From: Acidobacteriota bacterium
GTDB lineage: Bacteria; Acidobacteriota; Thermoanaerobaculia; UBA5066; Gp7-AA6
Length of the DNA stretch: 64,000 nucleotides
Reading direction: 5' to 3'
Assembly: GCA_020199905.1 (NCBI GenBank)
Contig: JAIVJS010000081.1
Location: 1 to 64,000 of the forward strand
Part shown: piece after piece, positions 7,242-16,432 of the stretch
Position numbering within the stretch: the stretch's first letter is position 1
Layout: every line of letters begins with the position of its first letter
Translations under genes and position numbers: made by a program
Notes under the pieces: generated by a model
Seen by the model: the letters and a program-made list of their open reading frames with translations, nothing else
What the model was told of the DNA's origin: nothing
The model's database searches: none

Positions 7242-9029
7242 TCAGCGTTTCGCGGCGGCGCTCTTTTCTTCGGCGATGAACCAGTCGACCTTGCGCTCCG
7301 CGAGGTCCAGCGGGACGGCGCCGCTCGACAGCAGCATGTCGTGATACCGCCGCATGTCGAAGGCGGGGCCGAGCGCCGAGCGCGCCTTCTCGCGCAGCTC
7401 GACGAACTTGCGCATCCCCATCTTGTAGGCGAGGGCCTGCGCGGGCAGGTCGCACGAGTAGCGGAGCGTCTCGGTCGCGATCTCGGTCTCCGACTGGATG
7501 GTGTTGTCCCGCATGAACTGCATGGCCTTTTCCCGCGGCCAGCCGAGCAGGTTCATTCCGGTGTCGACGACGAGCCGCGAGGTCAGGAACGCGTCGAAGA
7601 GGAGGCGCCCCGCCAGGTCATACGGGTCCTCGTACATTCCCATTTCTCCCGCGAGAAACGAGGAGTACTCGCCCCACCCCTCGATGAACGCCGTGTAGGA
7701 GATCGCGGACTCCCGGCGCCACTGGGGAAGCTCCGCATTTTCCTGCTGGAGGCTGATCTGCATGTGGTGCCCCGGCATCAGCTCGTGGGAGATGAGCGAT
7801 CCCGCGCCGATCAGGCTGCGCCCTTCGAGGTGGGTTCCGTTGTACTTGTAATAGCCCTTCGCGTCCTGCGGCGTCGGAACCTGGTAGTAGCCGAACGTCA
7901 TCGAGGGCTCGAGTTGCGGCTCCAGCCGCTTGACCCCGAACGGCGCTTTGGGGGTCCGGCCGAAGAACTCGGGGAGCTTTTTCAGGATCCGGTTCTGAGC
8001 CGACATCAGCCGCTCGCCGACTTCGTCCGGCGTCTTCGCATAGAAGCGTGGATCGCTCTTGAGCGACTTTCGGAAATCCGCGAGGGTGCCCTCGAATCGC
8101 AGCCGCACGCGGATGGCGTCGAGCCGCGCGTTTAACTGGTCCATCGCCTGGAGGCCGATCCGGTGAATCTCTTCCGGCGCGACGTCCAGCGTCGTCGTGC
8201 GGCGGACCATCGCGCGGTAAACCTCCGGCCCGCCGGGGTACTGCGCGAGACCGACGGAGGCCGGCGCCTTCGCGGCGTACTCGCCGTTCAGGTACTCGGT
8301 GAGCCGCCGGACCGCCGGACGGATCTCCTTCTCGATCCGATCGGCGACCCTGGCGGAAAACGCCTCGCGCTCTGCCGCCGGAAGAGCCGCAAGACGCTCG
8401 GCCGCGATGGAGAAGAGGTTGTCCCCCTTTTCGCGCCCGGCCGCTTCGAACGCGCTGGTCACCAGCGGAATCTCCGGTTTCGGCATCACGATCCCGCGCC
8501 TGGACTGCTCGCGGAGCTTTCCCTGCAGCGACTCGAGGAACAGCGCGTACTTCGACAGGAGCTTCTCGTAGTGATCGGCGTCTCCCCTGTTGCGGAACGG
8601 GTGCGTGGAAAAGGCGCTCTGCGGGATGAGAAACTGCAGCGTGTACGGGGTCGCGGGAAAAGTCAGCCAGTAGCGCGAGGGGCCGTCGGCGAGCCACCGC
8701 GCCTCGCGGCGCAGCATCTCGAGCGAGATCTCCTCTTCATGGGAGAGATCCGACACGCGGACCCCGTCGAGCTTTGCGAGAAGCGCGCGTCCGACCGCCG
8801 CGTCCCGTTCTGCCTTGTCCGGCGAGAGATCGGGAAGCTCGTCGATGGGAAGGCCCTGGCGGATGCGCAGGCCGATGCTTTCCTTCTGAAGAAACCGGGA
8901 GTACTCGAGGGCGGCCCCGTTCAATGCGGTGCCCGAAGCGGCGGGCTTCTCCGGCCGCGCGGCGGCCGTCTTCGCCAGAAAAAGCGACACCGCGATCGCG
9001 CATCCCGCCAGGCGCAGAGAGATTTTCAC
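7242..9029 (-). CDS. DUF885 family secreted putative peptidase
   Basis: A 595-residue exported protein with signal peptide at 1-24 (LRLAGCAIAVSLFLAKTAAA) and a full-length DUF885 domain. The metal motif HELMPGHHMQ is near residue 410, followed by the downstream acidic segment FIEGWGEYSS, matching a gluzincin-like zinc site. Members of the family are thought to be metallopeptidases. Unlike the shorter DUF885 gene at 3.1 kb, this copy is intact, so the organism keeps at least one functional member. Confidence 0.92.
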   Translation of the reverse strand: MKISLRLAGCAIAVSLFLAKTAAARPEKPAASGTALNGAALEYSRFLQKESIGLRIRQGLPIDELPDLSPDKAERDAAVGRALLAKLDGVRVSDLSHEEEISLEMLRREARWLADGPSRYWLTFPATPYTLQFLIPQSAFSTHPFRNRGDADHYEKLLSKYALFLESLQGKLREQSRRGIVMPKPEIPLVTSAFEAAGREKGDNLFSIAAERLAALPAAEREAFSARVADRIEKEIRPAVRRLTEYLNGEYAAKAPASVGLAQYPGGPEVYRAMVRRTTTLDVAPEEIHRIGLQAMDQLNARLDAIRVRLRFEGTLADFRKSLKSDPRFYAKTPDEVGERLMSAQNRILKKLPEFFGRTPKAPFGVKRLEPQLEPSMTFGYYQVPTPQDAKGYYKYNGTHLEGRSLIGAGSLISHELMPGHHMQISLQQENAELPQWRRESAISYTAFIEGWGEYSSFLAGEMGMYEDPYDLAGRLLFDAFLTSRLVVDTGMNLLGWPREKAMQFMRDNTIQSETEIATETLRYSCDLPAQALAYKMGMRKFVELREKARSALGPAFDMRRYHDMLLSSGAVPLDLAERKVDWFIAEEKSAAAKR

Positions 9030-9060
9030 GCGTTCCTCGCTTTCGGTGGAATGGCCGGAT

Positions 9061-10302
9061 TTAAGCGCTGGCGGTCCGGGGCCGGCTCAGGGAAAAGAGG
9101 CGATCCGGGGCGCGCTCGCCGAGAACGGCGCGGGCGGCGATCTCCCCCACGGCCGGCCCGTGCTTGAACCCGTGCCCCGATCCTCCGCCCACGATCCACG
9201 CGTTTTCCGCGCCGGGGTGGCGGTCGATCACGAAGTGATGGTCGAGGCTGTTCTCGTACTGGCAGACGCGGGTTTCTAGAAGCGGCGCGTTGGCGAGCGC
9301 CGGAAACCGCCGCGCGATGTAGTCGCGCGCGGCCTTCAGCCCCTCCGCCGAAGCGATGCGGTCTCCATCGGTCGGATCGAAGGGCGCCCCCCGCCCGTCG
9401 TCGGCGATCTTGAACCCGCGGCGCTCGTTGCCGGGGATGCCGTAGAAGAAGCGGGGCACCTCCACCCATACGGGAAAACGGTCCTCGTCGAAGGTGCGTT
9501 CTCCGGCGGGCGTTCCGAAGTAGAAGACCTCCTGCCGTGTGGGCTGGATGGTCTCTCGCAGCAGCTCGGGAAAGACCTTGGGCAGCCAGGGACCGCAGGC
9601 GAAGACGTACGCGTCCGCAGTCAGCGTCGTCGCGTCGGAGAGCTTTAGCCCGTCCAGGCGCCCGGAGGCGATGGCGCCGGGCGTGACGGCGGCGACCCGG
9701 TAGGATCCGCCGTCGGCCGTGAAGCCCTCGACGACCTGCGCGCACGCGCGCCGCGCCAGCAGGTATCCCGCCTCCTTCTCGAACAGCGTCGAAGTGATAC
9801 CCGAAAAGTCGATCTGGGGAAACCGCTTCGACGCGTCGGCGATCGCGAGCTCCTCGTATGCGAAGCCGTTGTCCCGGAGAATCGGGAGCGAGGAACGCAC
9901 GTAGGCGCCGTCGTCTCCGATCAGCCACAGCGCGCCGGTCCGCCGGTAGAAGGGGCGCTTCCAGCGGACCTCGTACTCGTGCCACAGGCGGAACGCGCGC
10001 GCCGCCATCTCCGTGTAGATCCGGTCCGCGCCGTACACGCCCCGGATGACGCGAGTCTCGCCTCCGGAGCTGGCGCGCGCATTGCCGGGTCCCCAGGCGT
10101 CGATCAGGGTCACGCGAGCGCCGCGTCGCAGCAGCTCCGCGGCGGTGAAGCCCCCGAAGGCGCCGGCGCCGACGACTGCCACGTGGATCCTGCTGCCGGT
10201 CTTTTTCTTCGAAGGCGCCGCGAACCGCGCGGTCGCCGCGGCTCCCGCCAGGGCGCCGAGAAACGCGCGGCGGGAGAGTGGCCGGCGGGATCGGTTCGAC
10301 AT
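9061..10302 (-). CDS. Tat-exported FAD-dependent amine oxidase (DAO family)
   Basis: A 413-residue flavoprotein. The N-terminus has a twin-arginine leader (SRRAFLGALAGAAA). The dinucleotide site VGAGAFGGFTAAELL follows near residue 41, and the C-terminal GGGSGHGFKHGPAVGE is typical of the DAO superfamily that includes sarcosine and N-methyl amino acid oxidases. The substrate cannot be deduced. The ATG at 10302 places the RR motif correctly; an upstream ATG at 10338 would add residues encoded by a heptad array. It ends 31 bases ahead of the DUF885 gene, which lies downstream on the same strand. Confidence 0.9.
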   Translation of the reverse strand: MSNRSRRPLSRRAFLGALAGAAATARFAAPSKKKTGSRIHVAVVGAGAFGGFTAAELLRRGARVTLIDAWGPGNARASSGGETRVIRGVYGADRIYTEMAARAFRLWHEYEVRWKRPFYRRTGALWLIGDDGAYVRSSLPILRDNGFAYEELAIADASKRFPQIDFSGITSTLFEKEAGYLLARRACAQVVEGFTADGGSYRVAAVTPGAIASGRLDGLKLSDATTLTADAYVFACGPWLPKVFPELLRETIQPTRQEVFYFGTPAGERTFDEDRFPVWVEVPRFFYGIPGNERRGFKIADDGRGAPFDPTDGDRIASAEGLKAARDYIARRFPALANAPLLETRVCQYENSLDHHFVIDRHPGAENAWIVGGGSGHGFKHGPAVGEIAARAVLGERAPDRLFSLSRPRTASA

Positions 10303-10313
10303 GGAGGAGAGAA

Positions 10314-10434
10314 AGTTATCAGTTATCAGTTCAGCCATAGCGACTCTTTCAGACGGAAACGCCCGTCATCGCCGCCTCCTTCGTTTCCCGTTTTCCCGTT
10401 TCCCGGCCTGAGAACTGAAAACTCAAAACTCTAT
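10314..10434. repeat. Three short heptad arrays
   Basis: AGTTATC, AGTTATC, AGTTCAG at 10314-10334; GTTTCCC-type units at 10383-10404; AACTGAA, AACTCAA, AACTCTA around 10413-10434. They fill the spacer between the divergent oxidase and S10 peptidase genes, which must also hold both promoters. Confidence 0.85.
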
Positions 10435-10466
10435 AATCCCGCCGCAGCCGAACAAGGAGAGCCCTG

Positions 10467-12053
10467 ATGACGCTGCGACCCCGTCTCGCCCCTCTCGGAT
10501 TGGCGCTCGGCGCGCTCCTCGTCTTCTCGCCGCCGCCTCTGGCGGCGCAGGCCGAGCGCTCCCCGACTGCCGCCCCCGCCGAGGACGGCAAGGCGCCGGA
10601 GAAAGGGCGAACCGCTCCCGAGGAGAAGCCGAAGGAGGAGAAGCCGTCGGTGACGCACCACGAGATGCGGATCGACGGCCGGCCCTTCCGTTACATGGCG
10701 ACCGCGGGATACATGGCGATGAAAGACGAGGCCGGAAAGCACAAGGCCAACGTCTTCTACGTCGCCTACGCGCGGGAGGGCGGCTCGTCCCGCCGCCCGA
10801 TCACCTACACGTTCAACGGGGGACCCGGCTCGTCGTCGGTCTGGCTCCACATGGGCGCGGTGGGCCCCAGGCGCGTCGTCATGGCCGACGACGGGCAGCC
10901 GCTCCCGCCGCCCTACCGGCTCGTCGACAACGAGGCGAGCTGGCTTGCGTTCACGGACCTGGTGTTCATCGACCCCGTCACGACCGGATACAGCCGGCCG
11001 GCGCCGGGCGAGAAGCCCGAGCAGTTCCACGGCGTCGAGGAGGACGTGCAGTGGGTCGGCGACTTCATCCGCCTCTGGACGACGCGCAACGCCCGCTGGG
11101 CGTCGCCGAAGTTCCTCGCGGGCGAGAGCTACGGCACGACGCGCGCCGCGGGCCTCTCCGGTTACCTCCAGGAGCGGCACGGGATGTATCTGAACGGGAT
11201 CGTGCTGATCTCGAGCATCCTGAATTTCCAAACCGCCGACTTCAACATCGGCAACGACCTGCCCTTCGTGACGTTCCTGCCCACGTACACGACGACCGCG
11301 TGGTACTACAAGAAGCTGGCGCCCGAGCTGCTCGCCAACTTCCAGAAGACCGTGGACGAGGCGCGGCAGTTCGCCTCGACGGAATACGCGCAGGCCCTGA
11401 TGAAGGGAGCGCGGCTGCCCGACGCGGAGCGCAAGGCGATCGTCCAGAAGATGGCCCGGCTGACCGGGCTCTCCCCGGCCTTTCTCGAGGCGTGCGATCT
11501 GCGCGTGACGCTGCCCCGCTTCACAAAGGAGCTGCTGCGCGACCAGCACCGCACCGTCGGGCGGCTGGACAGCCGTTTCCAGGGAATCGACCGCGACTCG
11601 GGAGGAGAGCGGAGCGACTATGACCCGAGCATGGCGGCGATCCGCGGTCCGTATGGCTCGACCGTCAACGACTACATCCGCACGGAGCTCAAGTACGAGA
11701 ACGACCTGCCTTACGAGCTCCTGACCGGCCGCGTCCGGCCGTGGAACTACGGCAACGCGCAGAACCGATACGTCAACGTGGCCGAGACGCTGCGCGACGC
11801 GATGAGCCAGAACCAGGCCCTGAAGGTGTTCGTCGGCGCCGGGTATTACGACTTCGCGACGCCATTCTTCGCGGCCGAGTACACGATCGACCATCTGAGC
11901 CTCGATCCCGCGCTGCGGAAGAACGTTACGCTCCAGCACTACGAAGCCGGCCACATGATGTACATCCATAAGCCGTCACTGCTGAAGCTGACGGCGGACG
12001 TGGCCGCGTTCTACGGCTCGGCCGGGGGACGAGAGTTGAGCGTTGAGCGTTGA
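10467..12053 (+). CDS. S10 family serine carboxypeptidase-like protein
   Basis: A 528-residue secreted alpha/beta-hydrolase peptidase: signal peptide at 1-28, a charged Lys/Glu/Pro linker to about residue 60, then the S10 domain. The oxyanion motif NGGPGSSS is near 118, the nucleophile Ser221 in GESYGT, the Asp in GYYDFATP and the His in EAGHMMY. It probably releases C-terminal residues in the periplasm or outside the cell. The last residues (LSVER) and the TGA are encoded by a TTGAGCG heptad array that enters the reading frame. Confidence 0.93.
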   Translation: MTLRPRLAPLGLALGALLVFSPPPLAAQAERSPTAAPAEDGKAPEKGRTAPEEKPKEEKPSVTHHEMRIDGRPFRYMATAGYMAMKDEAGKHKANVFYVAYAREGGSSRRPITYTFNGGPGSSSVWLHMGAVGPRRVVMADDGQPLPPPYRLVDNEASWLAFTDLVFIDPVTTGYSRPAPGEKPEQFHGVEEDVQWVGDFIRLWTTRNARWASPKFLAGESYGTTRAAGLSGYLQERHGMYLNGIVLISSILNFQTADFNIGNDLPFVTFLPTYTTTAWYYKKLAPELLANFQKTVDEARQFASTEYAQALMKGARLPDAERKAIVQKMARLTGLSPAFLEACDLRVTLPRFTKELLRDQHRTVGRLDSRFQGIDRDSGGERSDYDPSMAAIRGPYGSTVNDYIRTELKYENDLPYELLTGRVRPWNYGNAQNRYVNVAETLRDAMSQNQALKVFVGAGYYDFATPFFAAEYTIDHLSLDPALRKNVTLQHYEAGHMMYIHKPSLLKLTADVAAFYGSAGGRELSVER

Positions 12054-12159
12054 GCGTTCAGCGTAGGAAAATGACGAGGACCGCCAGGAGAGGCGTCTGA
12101 CTCCGAACTCTCAACTCAATTCTTAACTCTTAACTCTCAACTCTCAACTCTGAACTCCG
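12036..12159. repeat. Two heptad arrays (TTGAGCG, then AACTCTC)
   Basis: TTGAGCG x3 plus TTCAGCG at 12036-12063 encode the end and stop of the S10 gene. AACTCTC/AACTCTT/AACTCTG units at 12106-12159 run into the start of the NAD(P)HX dehydratase gene. Confidence 0.92.
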
Positions 12160-13055
12160 TCCTCATCACCGACGCGTTCCTCCGGCGCTGGCCTCTTCCG
12201 CGGCCCGGAGAGGGAGGGGACAAGGAAGCTCGCGGGCGGGTGCTCGTGGTGGGCGGAGGACGCGAGATGCCGGGCGCCGTGATCCTGGCCGCGACCGCCG
12301 CGCTGCGAGCCGGGGCGGGCAAGCTGCAGATCGCGGTCGGAAAGTCCGTCGCCCCCGTCGTCGCGCAGGCCGTGCCGGAGGCTCTGGTCGCTGGACTTCC
12401 GGAGACGCCGTCGGGCGGTCTCGCCGGCCGCGGCGCCGCGCGGCTCGCCCGGCTCGCCGAAGGCGCGGGAGCGATCCTGCTGGGCCCCGGAATGGAGGAG
12501 GAGCCGGGCACGGCGGCGCTCCTGCGCGCGCTCGTCGGCGCCGCCGAAAAAAAGACGGTCGTCGTGCTGGATGCGGGCGCGCTCGCCCCCCTGCGCGGCA
12601 AGGGAGCCCGGCCTCTGGCGTCGCTCGAGGGCCGGGCCGTCCTCACGCCGCACGCGGGCGAAATGGCGATGCTCCTCGGCCGGCAGAAGGGCGCGATTGC
12701 CCGCGATCCGGGCGGCGCCGCCCGCCGCGCCGCGAAAGAGTTCGGAGCGGTCATCGTCATGAAAGGCGAGGACACCGTCATCGCCGGACGGCGCGGCGGC
12801 CTCTATCGCAATCGCGCCGGAAACGTCGGCCTTGCCATATCGGGCTCGGGCGACACTCTTTCCGGGATCGTCTCGGGGCTGGCCGCCCGCGGCGCGCCGC
12901 CCGACCAGGCCGCCGTCTGGGCCGTCGCCCTCCACGCCCGCGCCGGCGACCGCCTCGCGCGGACCATCGGCCCGCTCGGCTTCCTCCCGCGAGAGCTGCT
13001 CGCGGAGATCCCGCGGCTGATGGCCGGACTGGGCGGGAGGCGGGAGGGAAAGTAG
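12150..13055 (+). CDS. nnrD: ADP/ATP-dependent NAD(P)H-hydrate dehydratase
   Basis: This ribokinase-like enzyme repairs hydrated NAD(P)H. Visible motifs are VLVVGGG, LDAGAL, LTPHAGEMAMLLG, VMKGEDTVIAG and the catalytic GSGDTLSGI. The N-terminal epimerase (NnrE) domain of the usual bifunctional protein is absent. Homology begins before the first GTG (12240): GDKEARGRVLVVGG and ITDAFLRRW are family-like and in frame, but no ATG, GTG or TTG precedes them. The first candidate is a CTG at 12150 lying inside a heptad, so the true start is uncertain and an upstream segment may have been lost to the repeat. Confidence 0.88.
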   Translation: MNSVLITDAFLRRWPLPRPGEGGDKEARGRVLVVGGGREMPGAVILAATAALRAGAGKLQIAVGKSVAPVVAQAVPEALVAGLPETPSGGLAGRGAARLARLAEGAGAILLGPGMEEEPGTAALLRALVGAAEKKTVVVLDAGALAPLRGKGARPLASLEGRAVLTPHAGEMAMLLGRQKGAIARDPGGAARRAAKEFGAVIVMKGEDTVIAGRRGGLYRNRAGNVGLAISGSGDTLSGIVSGLAARGAPPDQAAVWAVALHARAGDRLARTIGPLGFLPRELLAEIPRLMAGLGGRREGK

Positions 13056-13060
13056 GAAGG

Positions 13061-13136
13061 TTGAGCGTTGAGCGTTCGATTCCCGATCCCCATCAAATTG
13101 ACCGCAGAGTGCCGCGGCCGTCTCGCTCCCGCAGGT
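13061..13136 (-). repeat. Heptads plus dispersed hairpin element, copy 2
   Basis: Two TTGAGCG units and a GATTCCC unit lead into a minus-strand, truncated and mutated copy of the dispersed element (TTGACCGCAGAGTGCCGCGG core). The half bearing GGTCGCTCGGCTCCC is missing. Confidence 0.8.
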
Positions 13137-13268
13137 TGAAAAGGCGATCGAAGTGGCGTTCTGGCAGGCCGGCGATTTCGCTCGCACCGAGAGAAGTCTC
13201 CCGACCGGAGGGAGGGAGGAGGCTCTCGGTGCGGGAGCGAGAGCGAACGTAGTGAGCGGAAGCGACAG

Positions 13269-13700
13269 TTAATTCACAGTCTCTTCTTCGGTCTCGTCTT
13301 CGGGCGACGCGGACGCGTGGTGGTGGATCATCTTCCAGTCTCCCTCCTCCCGCGCGAAGAGATTCGTCGCCTGCATCCGCGCCGCCGCGTCCGGGCGCGT
13401 CGATCCGAACGGCCGGATCACCTCGACGCACGACACCCAGGCCATCTCGCCGTCGATGACGATGCGCACGTCTTCGCACGTCACCGTCCAGGGCCGCGAG
13501 TTTTCGAAGATGTTCTCCCAGGAGCGGCGGATCTCGCGCCAGCCGTCGAGCCGGTGCCAGCCCGGGTGGATGCAGCACACCGTCTCCGAGTGCGACCAGA
13601 CGAGGTCGATCGCCGAGATCGCGCGCGCTTCGAGCGCCCGGTAGAACGCCAGGTTCGCGGCGGCGACGGCGGTCTCCTGGGGCGTGTCGGGCAGAGTCAC
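13269..13700 (-). CDS. SnoaL-like / ketosteroid-isomerase-type protein
   Basis: A 143-residue NTF2-fold protein resembling the SnoaL_3 group: helix LAFYRALEARAISAIDLVW, then CCIHPGWHRLDGWREI and WKMIHHHASAS near the C-terminus. The His/Trp-rich HPGWHRLDG element is typical of small standalone members. Its ATG overlaps the stop of the threonine-dehydratase-like gene (ATGA), so the two form a coupled pair. Role unknown. Confidence 0.88.
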   Translation of the reverse strand: MTLPDTPQETAVAAANLAFYRALEARAISAIDLVWSHSETVCCIHPGWHRLDGWREIRRSWENIFENSRPWTVTCEDVRIVIDGEMAWVSCVEVIRPFGSTRPDAAARMQATNLFAREEGDWKMIHHHASASPEDETEEETVN

Positions 13701-14647
13701 GCGAGCCCCGCGAGAGCGGACAGATCGACGTTTCCTCCGGACACGACGGCTACGACGCGCTCGCCGGGGGCGACACGCACCCGCCCGTCGAGCAGCGCTC
13801 CCGTGGCCGCGGCCCCGGATCCCTCGACGAAGAGCTTGGCGCGCGTCGTGAGCAGGCGCATGGCCTCCCGGATCGCCTCTTCCGAGACGGTCACGACTTC
13901 GACGGCCGTCTCGAGGACGATCTCGAGCGGCAGCGCGCCGACGAACGGCGGCGTCATGCCGTCGGCGAGGGTGCCGGGCGGACGCGAGACGGGGACCGGG
14001 CGCCCCGCGGCGATCGCCGGGCCGAGTCCCGGTCCCGCCTCGAGCTCCACGCCGACGATGCGGACCCCGGGGCGCAGGGAGCGGAGGGCCGACGCCATGC
14101 CTCCGAGGAGGCCCCCGCCTCCGACGGGCACCACGACGACGTCGGCCTCCGGGAGATCCTCGAGGATCTCGAGAGCCGTCGTGCCGGCGCCCGCGAGCAC
14201 CACCGGGTCGTCGAAGGGGTGCACGAAGGTCGAGCCGCGCTCCTCACGCACTTCGTTCAAGCGGTCGAAGAGAGTCGCCCGGTCGTCGTGCAGGATCACC
14301 TCGGCGCCGTACCCGACGACCGCCTCGATCTTGGTCCGCGGCGCGCCGCTCGGCATCACGACCGCGCAGGAACAACCGGCGATGCGCGCGGCCCACGCCA
14401 CGGCCTGTGCGTGATTGCCCGCGGACACCGTGACGAGACCGCGCGCACGCTCCGGGTCCGTCAGGGAGAGGACCTTGTTCAGCGCGCCCCGGGGCTTGAA
14501 CGAGCCCGTCTTCTGGAAGCTTTCGCATTTCAGGTACAGCGAGGCGCCGATCCGGCGCCCCAGCGTTTCGGACCGCAGCAGCGGCGTGCGGTGCACCTTC
14601 CCGAGAATGCGGGCGGCCGCGGCGCGAATGTCGGAGAGCGGAATCAT
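13697..14647 (-). CDS. Threonine/serine dehydratase-like PLP enzyme
   Basis: A 316-residue fold-type II PLP enzyme. Lys51 in SFQKTGSFKPRG binds PLP, SAGNHAQAVA holds the phosphate/substrate loop and VVPVGGGGLLGG is the glycine-rich PLP phosphate site. It has no C-terminal ACT domain, so it resembles catabolic threonine ammonia-lyase or serine racemase rather than regulated IlvA. It is cytoplasmic and the first gene of a coupled pair with the SnoaL-like gene. Confidence 0.9.
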   Translation of the reverse strand: MIPLSDIRAAAARILGKVHRTPLLRSETLGRRIGASLYLKCESFQKTGSFKPRGALNKVLSLTDPERARGLVTVSAGNHAQAVAWAARIAGCSCAVVMPSGAPRTKIEAVVGYGAEVILHDDRATLFDRLNEVREERGSTFVHPFDDPVVLAGAGTTALEILEDLPEADVVVVPVGGGGLLGGMASALRSLRPGVRIVGVELEAGPGLGPAIAAGRPVPVSRPPGTLADGMTPPFVGALPLEIVLETAVEVVTVSEEAIREAMRLLTTRAKLFVEGSGAAATGALLDGRVRVAPGERVVAVVSGGNVDLSALAGLA

Positions 14648-14799
14648 GGGGGCGGAAAAGCTTACGCCAGCTCCCGGCGGCCTTCTCTTTCTCCCCCCGC
14701 GCCGGGGAGAGGGCCGAAGATGACCCGTCAGGCGGAGATCGAGAGCCGGACCCCGACCCTTCCCTGGCCCCCGGGCCGGGGGCGAGGGTTGCTCCCTCC

Positions 14800-15597
14800 C
14801 TAGATCCCGTGCAGCCTCAGGCTTCCGCGGCTCGATTCGAACCGCAGCGAAGGGCCGCCTCCGTTCACCGATCCCCGGGAGCGCTCGCCGCCGTGGCGCC
14901 CGGTGCGGACCGCCACCGCGAAGTCCGTGTCGACTTCCCCGCGCCGCCCGCCATCCGCATCGAGCTCGAAACGGCTGTCTTTGGGAAGCCGGACTTCGAA
15001 GGTCCCCTTGAACGTCTCGAAACGGCTCGCGTGCGAGTAACGGTTGAACGAGATCCGCACGTCGCCCTTGTAGGTATCGACGTGCGCCGCCCCGTCGAGG
15101 CCTTCGACCACCACCTCTCCCTTGTAGGTGTGCAGCTTCAGATCCGCCCGCAACCCGGTGACGCGGGTCGTCGACTTGTAGTCGTCGATGTCGAGCCGCG
15201 CCGTCGCGGGCATGTGGATCGTGTAATGAACGAGCGGCAGGGTTCCGTGCGAGAACGTGAAAATGCCCAGAAAACCCCTCTCCCGCACCTTGTCGTAGTC
15301 GGACTTGACCCGGACCGAATCGCCGCCGCCGTCGATCCGCACCTCGGTTCGAGCGACCTTTTCATCGGCGTCGGAGTCCGTTCCGTCCGGTTCGACGCGG
15401 GCGCTGATCTCCGCCTCCGCCCGGTCCCACGGAGTGACGGTAATGCTGCCCTTGTAGGTCGAGATCGAAAGACGCCCGTCTGCGGCAAGAGGCAGGGTCC
15501 GGTGGAACTGACGGGTCGGCGCGGGCGAGGCCGGGACGAAAACGGCCGCGAGAACCCCCGCCGCGAACAGCAGGGACCTCCTGGAAAGTGCGTGCAT
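14800..15597 (-). CDS. Secreted DUF4097-like beta-repeat protein with YKG strands
   Basis: A 265-residue exported protein: signal peptide at 1-27, then a series of beta strands each bearing a Tyr/Phe-Lys-Gly motif (STYKGSITV, IDDYKSTTRV, HTYKGEVVV, DTYKGDVRI, ETFKGTFEV), spaced about 20 residues apart where adjacent. This looks like a right-handed beta-solenoid of the DUF4097 adhesin-like type. The ATG at 15597 is chosen because the leader starts there; upstream is repeat DNA. Function unknown. Confidence 0.85.
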   Translation of the reverse strand: MHALSRRSLLFAAGVLAAVFVPASPAPTRQFHRTLPLAADGRLSISTYKGSITVTPWDRAEAEISARVEPDGTDSDADEKVARTEVRIDGGGDSVRVKSDYDKVRERGFLGIFTFSHGTLPLVHYTIHMPATARLDIDDYKSTTRVTGLRADLKLHTYKGEVVVEGLDGAAHVDTYKGDVRISFNRYSHASRFETFKGTFEVRLPKDSRFELDADGGRRGEVDTDFAVAVRTGRHGGERSRGSVNGGGPSLRFESSRGSLRLHGI

Positions 15598-15689
15598 GAG
15601 AGCCTCCTGCCCGGTTGTACGAGGATGGCGGGGGGAAGTTCCTGACCGCGCGGTAGGCGGTAGGCGGGAGGGGGAAGGCGGACGGGGGC

Positions 15690-15752
15690 GGGAGAGCGAC
15701 CAACGGGAGCGAGACGGCCGCGGTACTCCGCGGTCAACTAGATCGGGAATCG
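15690..15752 (+). repeat. Dispersed hairpin element, copy 3
   Basis: A near-consensus copy preceded by GGCGGTA-type heptads (from about 15650) and followed by GGGAATC units. It lies upstream of the DUF4097-like gene in the opposite orientation. Confidence 0.93.
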
Positions 15753-15845
15753 AATCGGGAATCGGCAAACGGGAAAGGAGGGACATGCGACGTCATCCCG
15801 TCTTGCCGTTCCCTCGCCTTTCCCGCCCAGCGCCCGGCGCCGAAG

Positions 15846-16432
15846 CTACTTCTTTTCGGGTCGTTTCCGCGCCCGGATCAGCACGGCGATCTCGTCGGGG
15901 CGGCCGTTGACGAATTGGAGCCGGATGCGCCCGTCCTCCGTCTCCGAGACCGTCGCGGGGATCGCGCTCGCGGTCAGGTCTCGGAATCCGGCCGCACGGG
16001 CTCGCCGGTCTCGACCTTTTCCTTCGTAATCTCCTCGCCCCGGAGCGTGCGCGTCTCCAGAGAGCCGCCCGTGTCCAAGAGGACCGCGGATGGTTTCGAG
16101 ACTGTGCTCCCTTTGCGGACCACGTTGACGTACCGGTCCATTCCTTCTTTCGACTCCGTGTAGTCGTGATGGAGAGAGAACGCGTGCGTTTCCGGCGGCT
16201 GGAGCGAATAGACGATGTCGCGGTCCTGAGCGGCGCGGTTCGTCAGCCGCGCGGAATCTTCCTGCCCGGAAAGCGATGCCGTGGCCGCCAGTCCCGCGAG
16301 GACCCAGCCGGCAACGCCTCCCCTGACTGCCCGCGCTCGAGTTTTCGTTTGATCCCGGAGAAGATGGCGTGGGAGCGTCTGCGTTTGGCTGACAGCTGAC
16401 AGCTCACAGACGACAGCTCCTGTCGCCTTCAC
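15846..16432 (-). pseudogene. Degraded tandem paralogue of the gene at 16429-17043
   Basis: The 5' part reads in one frame and contains YSLQPPETHAF and YVNVVRKGS, matching YELLGPETSQF and YFNPIRKGS of the upstream neighbour. It stops at 15974. In another frame the C-terminal homology resumes (GRIRLQFVNGRPDEIAVLI against GRIAVSFVNSNPEQAALSI) and ends at a TAG at 15846. Around 55 codons between the two blocks are missing and the frame changes. The GTG at 16432 overlaps the neighbour's stop, but its first codons lie in a GACAGCT heptad array (16391-16418), so the original start may be gone. Confidence 0.8.
16391..16418. repeat. Heptad array (GACAGCT type)
   Basis: GACAGCT, GACAGCT, CACAGAC, GACAGCT in register, at the junction of the tandem paralogues. 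Confidence 0.88.

Noticed and set aside
13195-13262. Sequence GTGCGGGAGCGAGAGCGAACG as another hairpin-element copy
   Set aside because: It shares only a GGGAGCGAG stretch and lacks the CCGCGG-TACT-CCGCGG hairpin.
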